DNA from: WHSW01 sp963842795
GTDB taxonomy: Bacteria; Actinomycetota; Thermoleophilia; Solirubrobacterales; 70-9
NCBI GenBank assembly: GCA_963842795.1
Contig: CAWJHV010000020.1
Location: forward strand, 1 to 64,000
Direction of reading: 5' to 3'
DNA length: 64,000 bases
The notes below the pieces were generated by a model. The model searched no databases. It saw only the letters and a list, made by a program, of their open reading frames with translations, and was not told where the DNA came from. Shown here in pieces: positions 41,223 through 49,556 of this stretch. Each line of letters opens with the position of its first letter. The first letter of the stretch is position 1. The position numbers and the translations under genes are program-made.

Positions 41223-42118
41223 TGCATCCCTACACTGGGCGAGCAGTTGGCGTAATCGTCGTCACGTTCAACAGCGAGCGGGTTCTCAGAGGCCTGCTCA
41301 CATCACTCGAAGCGGGGATGGAAGGGATCGACTGGGCCATGCAACTCGTCGACAACGGGTCGTCGGACCAGACCGTCCCGCTCGCCCGGGAGCTCGTCCC
41401 GCGCGTTAGGGTGATCGAGATGGGCGGCAACCTCGGTTTCGCCGCGGGGGTCAACCGCGGCCTCGCAGGCATCGATCGGCACAGCGACGCGCTCCTGCTC
41501 AATCCCGACGTGCGGCTCGAGCCGGGCGCGGCCCGATCGCTGCAGAGCAGGCTCGGGTCGTCGGTCGGGATCGCGGCGCCGCGGACGACCGATGGGCGCG
41601 GGGAGCTGCTGCCGGCGCTCCGGCACGAGCCCTCCGTCGCAAGGAGCCTGGCCGAGGCGCTGTTCGGCGCCCGTCGCGCCGGGCGCCGGGGCTGGGGCGA
41701 GGCGATCCTCGACCCCGCGGCCTACGAGCAGCCGACGGTTGCCGATTGGGCCTCGGGATCGGCGCTGATGATCTCCCGGGAGTGCCTCGAGAGATGCGGC
41801 GAGTGGGACGAGTCGTTCTTTCTCTACTCCGAGGACACCGAGTACGCGCTTCGGGCGCGAGAGCGGGGCTTTCTGACCGCGCTCGCGCCAAGCGCCGCGG
41901 TCACCCACCTGGGCGGCGACTCGCGGTCCGACCCGCGGCTCTGGAGCCTGCTCGCCGTCAACAAGCTGCGCCTCTACCGCAGGCGGCACGGCCGGCTGCG
42001 CGCACCGGCGTTCCGGGCGGCGGCGCTGTTGCGCGAGCTGCGGTACTGGATCGCCGGCAACCGCCCCAGCCGAGCCGCCGCCCGCGCCCTCGTTACCGGG
42101 GGCGCAGGGCCGCGATGA
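41222..42118 (+). CDS. Family 2 glycosyltransferase (rhamnosyltransferase-like, WbbL type)
   Basis: A 298-residue GT-A enzyme with 'VGVIVVTFNSERVLRGLLTSLEAG', 'LVDNGSSDQTVPLAREL', 'NLGFAAGVNRGL', 'SDALLLNPDVRLEPGAARSL' (metal/nucleotide motif) and 'DWASGSALMISRECLERCGEWDESFFLYSEDTEYALRARERGF'. This is the WbbL-type layout of dTDP-rhamnosyltransferases and related enzymes. It overlaps the methyltransferase by one base and the next GT4 by four (ATGA). Confidence 0.9.
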   Translation: MHPYTGRAVGVIVVTFNSERVLRGLLTSLEAGMEGIDWAMQLVDNGSSDQTVPLARELVPRVRVIEMGGNLGFAAGVNRGLAGIDRHSDALLLNPDVRLEPGAARSLQSRLGSSVGIAAPRTTDGRGELLPALRHEPSVARSLAEALFGARRAGRRGWGEAILDPAAYEQPTVADWASGSALMISRECLERCGEWDESFFLYSEDTEYALRARERGFLTALAPSAAVTHLGGDSRSDPRLWSLLAVNKLRLYRRRHGRLRAPAFRAAALLRELRYWIAGNRPSRAAARALVTGGAGPR

Positions 42119-43257
42119 GGATCGGGGTAATCGGCAGCCGCGGCTACCCGAGCACCTACGGGGGGTTTGAGACCTTCGTCCGCGAGTTCGTGCCCCGGGC
42201 CGTCGAGGCCGGCCACGAGCTCGTCGTCTACTGCCGCGAGAGCCCCAACGGCGAGCGCGAGTGGTCGGTCGACGGGGCGCACTGCCTGCGCACCCGCGGG
42301 ATCGACGACTACCACCTCTCGACGCTCAGCTACGGGCTCACCTCCTCCTGGGACGTCCGCCGGCGGGACCTCGACGTGGCGCTGGTCCTCAACACCGCGA
42401 ACGGCTTCTGGCTGCCCCTGATCGGATGGGCGGACGTCCCCGTGGCGCTCAACGTCGACGGCCTCGAGTGGGAGCGCGACAAGTGGAATCGCCTCGGGCG
42501 CACGGCGTTCAAGGCCGGCTCGGCGCTCGCCGCCCGGCGCGCGACGCGGCTGATCGCCGATTCGCGCGCGATCGGCGACGTCTGGCACGACAAGTACGGC
42601 GTGCGACCCGATTACATCCCATACGGAGGGGTGATCGACGACGACGATGCCGACGACGAGCTGGTCGCGCTCGGGATCCACCCCGGGCGGTACACGCTCA
42701 CGGTCGCCAGGCTGGTGCCGGAGAACAACGTCACCCTCACGCTCGATGCGCTCGAGCGGCTCGGCGAGGGCGCACGATTCCCGCACGTGCTCGTCGGCTC
42801 GGGCTACGGGTCCAAGCTCCACGTGCAGATCGCGGGGATCGCGGAGGAACGCGACAACGTCCGCATGCTGGGCCACGTCGCCAACCAGCGGCTGCTCGCC
42901 CAGCTCTTTCGCCACTGCCTCGTGTACGTGCACGGCCACTCCGTCGGTGGCACCAATCCGGCCCTGCTCCAGGCGCTCGGAGCGGGGGCGCCGGTGGTCG
43001 CCTACGACGCCGTCTTCAACCGCGAGGTGATCGGCGCGGGCAACGGCCTCTACTACGAGACCGCGGACGAGCTCGCCGGTCGGCTCGGCGACGTGCTCGG
43101 CTCCCGGGAGCTGCGCTCGGAGCTCTCCGGCCTGGGCCGGACCCGAGTCGCCGAGCGCTATCAGTGGTCGGAGGTCTGCGATCGGTACCTGGCCGTGCTC
43201 GGGGATCTCGCCGGCGAGGAGGCGTCGACTCCCGTCCTGGAGACGGTCGCTGCTTGA
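42115..43257 (+). CDS. Family 4 glycosyltransferase with DUF1972 N-domain
   Basis: A 380-residue GT-B enzyme. N-domain of DUF1972 type: 'RIGVIGSRGYPSTYGGFETFVREFVPRAVEAGHELVVYCRE', 'TANGFWLPLIGWADVPVALNVDGLEWERDKWN'. C-domain: 'TLTVARLVPENNVTLTLDALERL', 'MLGHVANQRLLAQLFRHCLVYVHGHSVGGTNPALLQALGAGAPVVAYD'. Such proteins are often rhamnosyl- or other deoxysugar transferases in EPS loci. The ATG overlaps the GT2 stop (ATGA) and its stop overlaps the next start (TTGA). Confidence 0.9.
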   Translation: MRIGVIGSRGYPSTYGGFETFVREFVPRAVEAGHELVVYCRESPNGEREWSVDGAHCLRTRGIDDYHLSTLSYGLTSSWDVRRRDLDVALVLNTANGFWLPLIGWADVPVALNVDGLEWERDKWNRLGRTAFKAGSALAARRATRLIADSRAIGDVWHDKYGVRPDYIPYGGVIDDDDADDELVALGIHPGRYTLTVARLVPENNVTLTLDALERLGEGARFPHVLVGSGYGSKLHVQIAGIAEERDNVRMLGHVANQRLLAQLFRHCLVYVHGHSVGGTNPALLQALGAGAPVVAYDAVFNREVIGAGNGLYYETADELAGRLGDVLGSRELRSELSGLGRTRVAERYQWSEVCDRYLAVLGDLAGEEASTPVLETVAA

Positions 43258-44342
43258 GGGTCGAGATCGTCTGCTCGAGCCGCGAGATGTTCGGCTCGGA
43301 CCGTTCGGCGATCCGGCTGGCGGCCCTGCTCGAGCAGCTCGGTCACCGGACCAGCCTCGCGGTGCCGGAGGCCCGGCCCGACCGGGGCCTGGGACGGCTC
43401 GCGGCCGAGCGGCAGCTGACCCTGACCGAGGCCCCGGTTGCGATCGCCTCGAGTCGCGGCCTCAGCGGGCCCGGCGGGCTGCTCGGCCGGCCGCGTAGCG
43501 ACGCCGAGCTGACGATCTACAACACCTCCGCCGTCGCCCGCCGTCGCGGCGATGGCCGGCCCCGGGTGCTGGTCCTGCGCGAATGGCTCGATCCGGCGTC
43601 GCGACGCCATCGCGCGCTGTGCGCCATGCACCGGCAACGGGTCGACGCGGTCGTCGCCGTCTCCGAAGGGGTGGCGGCGCGCTGGCGCGAGCTCGCCGGG
43701 AATCAGACGCCGGTCGAGGTCTGTCCGAACTGGCTCGAAAGCGAATGGCTCTCCGAGGACGCGACCGGCGAGCGGGAGGGGGTCCTCTTCCTCGGCCGGC
43801 TGAACGCGTGGAAGGGACACCTGGCGCTCGCGGACGCCTACGAGGGAGCCTTCGCCGCAAGCGCGAGGCCGCCGTCGCTGACCTTCGCCGGGGCCGAGGG
43901 CGGCGACAGCCCCTTTCACCGCGCCGCGGTCGAGCTCGGGCGCCGTTGCGAGGCCAACGGCTGGCGCCTGCTCAGGTTCGAGCCCGACCCGCGCCCGCTG
44001 TTGCGGCGAGCCGCGCTCGTCGTCGTGCCCTCGCTGCGGCCGGAGCCGTTCGGCAACGTGATCCTGGAGGGCGTCGCCAGCGGCGCCCGGGTGCTCGCCT
44101 TCCCGGGCGGCGGGGTCGACGACCTCGCGCCGCTCTTCCCGGAGGCGGTCACCGTCGTCCCCCGCGATGTCGCCGCGCTCGCCGAGGCCCTCTCGGACTG
44201 GGCGCGCTCGGGTGCCCGGCCCCTGGATGCCGCGGAGCACTCGCGCGCGCTCGAGACCGTGCGCCGGCGGTTCACAGGCCACGCCGCGGCGCCGCGGTGG
44301 CGGCGGGTGCTGGAGCGGCTCGACGGACCGGCCCGGGCCTAG
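43254..44342 (+). CDS. Family 4 glycosyltransferase
   Basis: A 362-residue GT-B enzyme starting at TTG, overlapping the previous stop (TTGA). N-domain 'VEIVCSSREMFGSDRSAIRLAALLEQLGHRTSLAVPE'; C-domain 'GVLFLGRLNAWKGHLALADAYE', 'LTFAGAEGGDSPFHRAAVELGRRC', 'LVVVPSLRPEPFGNVILEGVASGARVLAFPGGGVDDLAP', with the EPFG...LEG donor-binding site of GT4 enzymes. It closes the four-gene run and is convergent with the sulfatase gene (2 bp apart). Confidence 0.9.
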   Translation: MRVEIVCSSREMFGSDRSAIRLAALLEQLGHRTSLAVPEARPDRGLGRLAAERQLTLTEAPVAIASSRGLSGPGGLLGRPRSDAELTIYNTSAVARRRGDGRPRVLVLREWLDPASRRHRALCAMHRQRVDAVVAVSEGVAARWRELAGNQTPVEVCPNWLESEWLSEDATGEREGVLFLGRLNAWKGHLALADAYEGAFAASARPPSLTFAGAEGGDSPFHRAAVELGRRCEANGWRLLRFEPDPRPLLRRAALVVVPSLRPEPFGNVILEGVASGARVLAFPGGGVDDLAPLFPEAVTVVPRDVAALAEALSDWARSGARPLDAAEHSRALETVRRRFTGHAAAPRWRRVLERLDGPARA

Positions 44343-44344
44343 GG

Positions 44345-45967
44345 CTACGGGCAGCCGGCCCCGGCGCAGGTGACCGCGCCCGCCAACCGGGCGCGGAGCT
44401 CGGGATCGGGAACGTTCGAGGCCTGGAGCTCGTAGGGGTCGGCGTCGAGCGAGTAGCGCTCGACGAACCCGTCGCCCCATTGGATGTACTGCTGGTGGTG
44501 GTCGACCAGCGCGGTCCAGTCGGGCACCCGCTCGGCTTGGCCGATCGCGCCCTCGAGCAGCAGCCACGGCCGGTCGTAGCCCGAGAGCAGCGACCGGCCG
44601 TCGACCGTGTAGGACGGCGTGACGCCCGCCGCCTGCATGATCGTCGGCGCGATGTCGATGTTGGCCACGATCCTGTCGTCGACGGCACCCTCGGGAAGCC
44701 GGCCCGGCCAGCTCGCGAACATCGGCACCCGCACGCTCTCCAGGTACGGCCAGAGCTTGTGGTAGAGGCCGTGCTCGCCCCAGAGGTAGCCGTTGTCGGA
44801 GACGAAGATCGCCAGCGTCTCGCGGCGCTCGTCGAGGCGGTCGAGGTTGCCCATCACGCTGCCGACCATCTCGTCGACCAACTCGAGCTCCGTCCGCTGG
44901 CCGTCGCGGACCTCGACCGGCCAGTCGTCGCCGCGGTTGACGAACCGGGCCGCCTCCGTAGCCACCGCGGGGTGCTTGTCGCCGAGGTCCGGTTCGAGGA
45001 ACGACGGCGGCTCGGTCCACGGCGGCAGGGGCCGGAAGGCGGCGGGCGTGCCGTTCCAGGGCGAGTGCGGCTGGTTGGTCGCCAGGACGAGCGCCCAGGG
45101 CCGCGAGTCCTCGGTCTCGGCCTGCTCGAGGAAGGACTCCGCGTACGTGGCCTCCACCCGCCCGTCCTCCGGGCTCCCGCCCGCGATCGTCGCCGACCGA
45201 TCGAAGTACGGAGCCTGGGTCGGGAGGACGTCGAAGAAGTACTTGCCGAACAGCCCCGTGAAGTACCCGGCGTCGTGCAGGTATCGCTGCCAGGTCTCAG
45301 AGGCGTCGAAGGCCAGCCCGCCGTTCTTCCTGATGCCGTGGTTGTGGGGGTACTTGCCCGAGTAGATCGAGGCCCGCGACGGGCAGCAGAGAGGCGTAGT
45401 CGCGAAGGCGTTGGTGTACTGCACCCCGCCGTCGGCGAACTCGCGCTCGGTATTGGGCATCACCGGCAGCGATCCGTCGACCCGCTGGTCGTCGGTGAGG
45501 ATCACGAGCACGTTCGGCGGCCGCTCGCCGGGCAGGCAACCGGCGGAGAGCCGCAGCCGGGCGCGGTCCCTCGCCCGCCCCCGGCGGGGGGTGCCGAAAA
45601 CGCCGCGGACGGTGATTCGCTGCTCACGGCACTTGCGGACCGAACGCTTGCCCGACCGGGTCAGCGGCAGCGAGACGCGCTGCACCGGCGCGCCGAGGCG
45701 CCGATCGGCGGACGCGATCCGGCGGGTCCGCTCTCCGACGGTTGCCGAGGAGGCCCGCAGGGACACGGCCCGCGTGTGCCGGCAGCGCCGGATCGTGAGC
45801 TTCAGCCTGCCGCGGTTCAACAGCTTCTGCTGATCGGCGGAGCGGATCGTGATCCGGCCGCACCGATCGCGCTTCGCATCGCCGGCGGCGGAGCTCCCGG
45901 CGCCGAGCAGCAGGAGCCCGGCCAGGACCACGAGCGAGAGACTCGCGGTCGTTCGGGGGAGCGGCAC
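44345..45967 (-). CDS. Secreted sulfatase with N-terminal basic beta domain
   Basis: A 540-residue exported sulfatase. A signal peptide ('LSLVVLAGLLLLGAGSSAA') is followed by about 115 basic, Cys-containing residues predicted as beta strands. The sulfatase core starts at about 150: 'PNVLVILTDDQRVDGSLP' (metal-binding Asp pair 159-160), the formylglycine site 'CCPSRASIYSGKYPHNHG' with C194-x-P-S-R, 'YFTGLFGKYFFD', 'LATNQPHSPWNG' and 'VSDNGYLWGEHGLYHKLWPYLESVRVPM'. The modification needs a formylglycine-generating enzyme, none of which is in the window. It would hydrolyse sulfate esters outside the cell, opposite in sense to the many sulfotransferases around it. Confidence 0.9.
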   Translation of the reverse strand: MPLPRTTASLSLVVLAGLLLLGAGSSAAGDAKRDRCGRITIRSADQQKLLNRGRLKLTIRRCRHTRAVSLRASSATVGERTRRIASADRRLGAPVQRVSLPLTRSGKRSVRKCREQRITVRGVFGTPRRGRARDRARLRLSAGCLPGERPPNVLVILTDDQRVDGSLPVMPNTEREFADGGVQYTNAFATTPLCCPSRASIYSGKYPHNHGIRKNGGLAFDASETWQRYLHDAGYFTGLFGKYFFDVLPTQAPYFDRSATIAGGSPEDGRVEATYAESFLEQAETEDSRPWALVLATNQPHSPWNGTPAAFRPLPPWTEPPSFLEPDLGDKHPAVATEAARFVNRGDDWPVEVRDGQRTELELVDEMVGSVMGNLDRLDERRETLAIFVSDNGYLWGEHGLYHKLWPYLESVRVPMFASWPGRLPEGAVDDRIVANIDIAPTIMQAAGVTPSYTVDGRSLLSGYDRPWLLLEGAIGQAERVPDWTALVDHHQQYIQWGDGFVERYSLDADPYELQASNVPDPELRARLAGAVTCAGAGCP

Positions 45968-45974
45968 CGCCCGC

Positions 45975-46826
45975 TCAGCAGCTGTGCAGGGAGTCCTTGC
46001 CCGAGCCCCCGCTACAGGTGTCCGAGCCGCCGCCGCCCTTGATCAGGTCCGCTCCGCGACCGCCGCGAAGCGCGTCGTCGCCGCCCTTGCCCTGGACCAC
46101 GTCGCCGCCGTCGCCACCCTTGATCGCGTCGTTGCCGCCGCCGCCACGCACCTCGTCGTCGCCGCGCTTGCCCTTGATCGCGTCGTCGCCGCCCGAGCCG
46201 CAGACGACGTCGTTCCCGCCGCCGGAAACGATCGCGTCGTTTCCGCTGAGCCCGGCGATCACGTCGTTTCCGTCCGTGCCGGTGAGCGTGTCGTCGCCGT
46301 CGGTGCCGACGATGGTCGCGTTGCGCTTAGCGCAGATCGTGGGCTCCGGGTTGTCGACCGTCGTGCGATCGGTCTCGGAGTTGTTCTCAGGACGGGGATC
46401 GGTGGCCCCGCTGCGCACGGTGACGGTGTTGGTGACGTGCCCCTCCTTCGTCGGTCGCACCCGGACGACGACCGTCGACGAGGCCCCGCTCGCGAGCTCG
46501 CCGAACTCGCACAGCACCCGCCGAGCCTGCTGCGTGCAGTCGCCCTGCGGCGAGTTGACGCCGACGAAGTCGACGTTCGAGGCCAGCTTGTCGACCAGCC
46601 GCACGCGGGGCGCGGCGTCAGGCCCCTGGTTGGCGAGGGTGGTCGAGAAGACGAGCAGCTCGCCGGTCTGGACCGGGTCCGGGTCGTCGGTCTGACTCAC
46701 GCCCAGGTCGGCGGTGCCCGCCGCGAGCGCGGTCGTGAGCGCGACGAAGGTGGTCGCCAGGCAGGCGAGTCCGGCGAGCAGGTACGCCCGCCTCCGCCCC
46801 CTTGCATGTCTAAGCACCCTGCTCAT
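45975..46826 (-). CDS. Secreted DUF11-domain protein with RTX calcium repeats
   Basis: A 283-residue protein: basic start and signal-like helix (about 14-36); one DUF11-type beta-sandwich (about 38-160, 'ADLGVSQTDDPDPVQTGELLVFSTTLANQGPDAAPRVRLVDKL' and 'NTVTVRSGATDPRPENNSETDRT'); then RTX nonapeptides from about 172 ('GTDGDDTLTGTDGNDVIAGLSGNDAI', 'GGGGNDAIKGGDGG') and a C-terminal Cys pair. Similar in design to the protein at 9638-10486. Likely an extracellular calcium-binding protein. Its start overlaps the end of the GT4 gene by 17 bp. Confidence 0.85.
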   Translation of the reverse strand: MSRVLRHARGRRRAYLLAGLACLATTFVALTTALAAGTADLGVSQTDDPDPVQTGELLVFSTTLANQGPDAAPRVRLVDKLASNVDFVGVNSPQGDCTQQARRVLCEFGELASGASSTVVVRVRPTKEGHVTNTVTVRSGATDPRPENNSETDRTTVDNPEPTICAKRNATIVGTDGDDTLTGTDGNDVIAGLSGNDAIVSGGGNDVVCGSGGDDAIKGKRGDDEVRGGGGNDAIKGGDGGDVVQGKGGDDALRGGRGADLIKGGGGSDTCSGGSGKDSLHSC

Positions 46827-48015
46827 TAATCCGGACCGTGATGCTACTGCCCACCTGGCGAGGCGGCGAAACCTCGCCGGCCGTCGCGGCTACCCGGCCC
46901 CGCCCTCGGCCCGCGGCGGACGCGTAGAGGTCGAGCACGCGATCCCAGCCGAGCTCGCGCTCGAAGGCCGCTCGGGCCGCGTCGCGATCGAACTCGGCGA
47001 TCGCGCGGAGCGCCGCGGCTGCGTCGAACGCATCCGGCTCGGCGAGGGCGAAGAAGCGGCTCAGGCTGTCCGGATAGCCGGTGGCGCCCAGCGGAGTGGT
47101 CAGGACCGGGCGCCCGGCGAGCACCGCCTCGGCGAGCTTCACCTTCATCCCGCTCCCCCCCAGCACCGGCGCGACGACGCAGTCGACCTCGGCGTAGAAG
47201 CTCTCGACCCGATCGACCGCGCCGCGGATCGTCACCCGTGCCGAGCCCACCAGGGCCTCGGACTGCAGGCCCGCGAGCACGATCTCGACCGCGGGGTCGG
47301 CCCCGAGCTTCGAGCCGACCAGCAGCTCGGCGCCGGCACGGGTCGATTGATGGGCGAAGTTGCCGAGCAGGCCGAGACGCAGGCGCCCAGGATCGGCAGC
47401 TCGCGGCTCGACCGCCTCCACGGGGGTTGGCGTCGGCACCCAGTCGACCGCGGAGGCCTCTCCGCGAAGCAGCTCCCAGTCCTCCCGGCCGGCCACCAGG
47501 ATCCCGTCGGCGCGCCGCAACGCCCGCAACTCGCGCGGTCTCACGGTCGCGGCATACGCGGAGCGCACAGCGCGCTGCCCCGGGGCTCCCGAGAGAGCGT
47601 CGTTGGCGTGCGCGCGCCACACCAGGTCGTACGCGTCGACCAGCGCGCGTCGGGGCGCGACCGGCAGCCCCGCGAGCAACGGCGCCAGATAGGTGGTGTG
47701 GAGCACAACCGTCGCCTCGGAGTCGGGGCCGAGCCGCTCGACGTACCCCCGGGCGGCCTGGCGGGCGGCGCGGCCCGACTCCCAGAGGGTCGACGGGAAG
47801 AGGCGCCGCTTCAGACCCGTGCCGGACGGCGGGGCGTGGGTCGACGGCGGATCGAGATCGAGCTCGGCCGGCCCCTGCCACGCGCTGCGATCCGGATCGA
47901 AGAAGTGCAGCTCCGGCTCCCCCACCCTCTCCGTGCCGGCGAGCGCCGCCCGCAACCTCAGGGTGCCACCGTGACGCCCGCCGGGTACGAACGGGTAGAG
48001 GTGCAGGACCCGCAT
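46810..48015 (-). CDS. Family 4 glycosyltransferase
   Basis: A 401-residue GT-B-type protein beginning 'MRVLHLYPFVPGGRHGGTLRLRAALAG'. C-domain: 'RLRLGLLGNFAHQSTRAGAELLVG', 'IRGAVDRVESFYAEVDCVVAPVLGGSGMKVKLAEAVLAGRPVLTTPLGATGYP' (typical of the GT4 subgroup with a GSGMKVK loop). The start used is the ATG at 48013-48015; another ATG at 48039 in the same frame is possible and would reach almost to the divergent sulfotransferase start. The end overlaps the DUF11 gene by 17 bp. Confidence 0.85.
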   Translation of the reverse strand: MRVLHLYPFVPGGRHGGTLRLRAALAGTERVGEPELHFFDPDRSAWQGPAELDLDPPSTHAPPSGTGLKRRLFPSTLWESGRAARQAARGYVERLGPDSEATVVLHTTYLAPLLAGLPVAPRRALVDAYDLVWRAHANDALSGAPGQRAVRSAYAATVRPRELRALRRADGILVAGREDWELLRGEASAVDWVPTPTPVEAVEPRAADPGRLRLGLLGNFAHQSTRAGAELLVGSKLGADPAVEIVLAGLQSEALVGSARVTIRGAVDRVESFYAEVDCVVAPVLGGSGMKVKLAEAVLAGRPVLTTPLGATGYPDSLSRFFALAEPDAFDAAAALRAIAEFDRDAARAAFERELGWDRVLDLYASAAGRGRGRVAATAGEVSPPRQVGSSITVRINEQGA

Positions 48016-48042
48016 GCGGGGCGCATCTTCGGCGATCATTGA

Positions 48043-48828
48043 ATGGCGGTGTCGACTCATCGTCCCGATCGCGTCCAGGTCGTCTGCGTGCTCGGAATGC
48101 ACCGCAGCGGCACCAGCGCCCTGGCGGGTGCGCTCCAGCATGCCGGTCTCTACGCGGGCGAAGTGGTCGAGACGGCCACACACAACCGGCGCGGGAACCG
48201 GGAGAACCTCGAGATCCGAGCGCTCAACGACGACGTCCTCGCGAGCAGTGGTGGGGCGTGGGACGACCCCCCGGGCGAGCTCGCGTGGACCGACGACCAG
48301 GCTCTTCGCCGCGACGAGCTCGTCGCGCGCTTCTCGCGCGCGAGCCCGGTCTGGATGTTCAAGGACCCGCGCACCGTGCTCACGTTCGGGTTCTGGGAGC
48401 AGGCGGGCGCGCAGATCCTGCCGGTCGGGATCTTCCGACACCCCGCCCGGGTGGTCAGCTCGCTCGCCACGCGCTCGCCGATGAGCACAGCACGGGGACT
48501 GCGGTTGTGGCGGCTCTACAACCGCATCGTCCTCGACCGCCACCGCGCCGACCCGTTTCCGCTGCTCAGCTTCGACAGCGGGCCCGAGGGTTTCGCGATC
48601 CAGCTCCGGGACGCGATCGAGCTCCTCCGCCCGGCGGTCGGCGACCGGGTCCAGCTGTCAGCGGACGCGGCCGACGAGTTCTACGCCCCCGAGCTCGTGC
48701 ACGCCTCGACAGTCGCCCCCGAGCTGATCTCCGCGGCGCCCGAGCAGGAGCGCGAACGCGTCACCCGTCTGCTGGCCGAGACGGAGCGGCTCTACGCGTC
48801 GCTCACCGGACGCTCGCTCGCGAGGTAG
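48043..48828 (+). CDS. Sulfotransferase-family protein (copy 5, MHRSGTSAL type)
   Basis: A 261-residue protein with the PAPS-binding loop 'VVCVLGMHRSGTSALAGALQHAG' at residue 13 and a later 'ILPVGIFRHPARVVSSLATRS' that supplies the 3'-phosphate Arg/Ser motif. This MHRSGTS type forms a group separate from the other copies here. Residues 60-110 ('NRENLEIRALNDDVLASSGGAWDDPP') match the same family. It is divergent from the GT4 gene by at least 3 bp. The stop overlaps the convergent sulfotransferase gene by 37 bp. Acceptor unknown. Confidence 0.82.
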   Translation: MAVSTHRPDRVQVVCVLGMHRSGTSALAGALQHAGLYAGEVVETATHNRRGNRENLEIRALNDDVLASSGGAWDDPPGELAWTDDQALRRDELVARFSRASPVWMFKDPRTVLTFGFWEQAGAQILPVGIFRHPARVVSSLATRSPMSTARGLRLWRLYNRIVLDRHRADPFPLLSFDSGPEGFAIQLRDAIELLRPAVGDRVQLSADAADEFYAPELVHASTVAPELISAAPEQERERVTRLLAETERLYASLTGRSLAR

Positions 48829-49556
48829 CCGAACCGCCTCAGGGACGGCCCGGCGACGTCCTCGAGCCGGGCGAGCCGCGCGGCGTTCTCAGCTCGCCAG
48901 CGACCGAGCGAGTCCGGGGGCTCGACCTGGTCGACGCAACGCTGGAGATCGGCCTCGAGCTCCATGAACGCCAGGATCCCGGCCACGGCGTCGGCCGGTT
49001 CGCCGCAGAGATCCTCGAACCGAACGCGCAGATAACGATCGCCCAACCTCCGGGCGCCGAAATCAGCGGCCGCCTCGTTGACCCGCGACCAGAGCGTGAT
49101 CGAGCGGCGGGGGCCCCGAGCTCCGGTGTTCCCCAGAAACGAATCCCCGTGCTTGAGCAGCTGGTTCTGATTTCGCGAGATCGCCATATCCCGCCCGTCG
49201 CGAATCAAGTGGACGAAGCGGTAACGGGGCAGGACCCGGTTGAAGAACGGGAGCAGGTAGATGCTGGTCGGGCACTTCCATCCCCACCGCTCGCCGGGCC
49301 CGACGGCGCGCAGGTGCTCGCGCAGCAGCTCAAGGAACTCCGCCTTCATCGCGTCCTCGCAAGCTCGGCGCTCGGTCAGCCAGCGGTTGATCCAGCGATT
49401 GTGGAAGTCCGCGATCTGCAGGTCGTCGAGCGCGTCGTTGAGATCCGACCCGATGTGCACGCCGGCGGTTCGCATGATTCGTGCGATGGCCCGTGTCCCG
49501 GAACCGCCGGTCGCCCCGACCACGATCGGATCCAGCAGGCGCGGATCGAAGGTCAA
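48792..49556 (-). CDS. Sulfotransferase-family protein (copy 6, GGSGTR type)
   Basis: A 254-residue protein that starts with 'PIVVGATGGSGTRAIARIMRTAGVHIGSDLNDALDD' (P-loop) and has 'RFVHLIRDGRDMAISRNQNQLLKHGDSFLGNTG' (3'-phosphate motif) and 'RYLRVRFEDLCGEPADAVAGILAFM'. It aligns end to end with the C-terminal half of the adjacent fusion protein (49553-51058), so it is a tandem copy of that domain without the methyltransferase. It starts at TTG, overlapping the fusion stop (TTGA). It also overlaps a convergent sulfotransferase gene by 37 bp. Confidence 0.83.
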   Translation of the reverse strand: MTFDPRLLDPIVVGATGGSGTRAIARIMRTAGVHIGSDLNDALDDLQIADFHNRWINRWLTERRACEDAMKAEFLELLREHLRAVGPGERWGWKCPTSIYLLPFFNRVLPRYRFVHLIRDGRDMAISRNQNQLLKHGDSFLGNTGARGPRRSITLWSRVNEAAADFGARRLGDRYLRVRFEDLCGEPADAVAGILAFMELEADLQRCVDQVEPPDSLGRWRAENAARLARLEDVAGPSLRRFGYLASERPVSDA

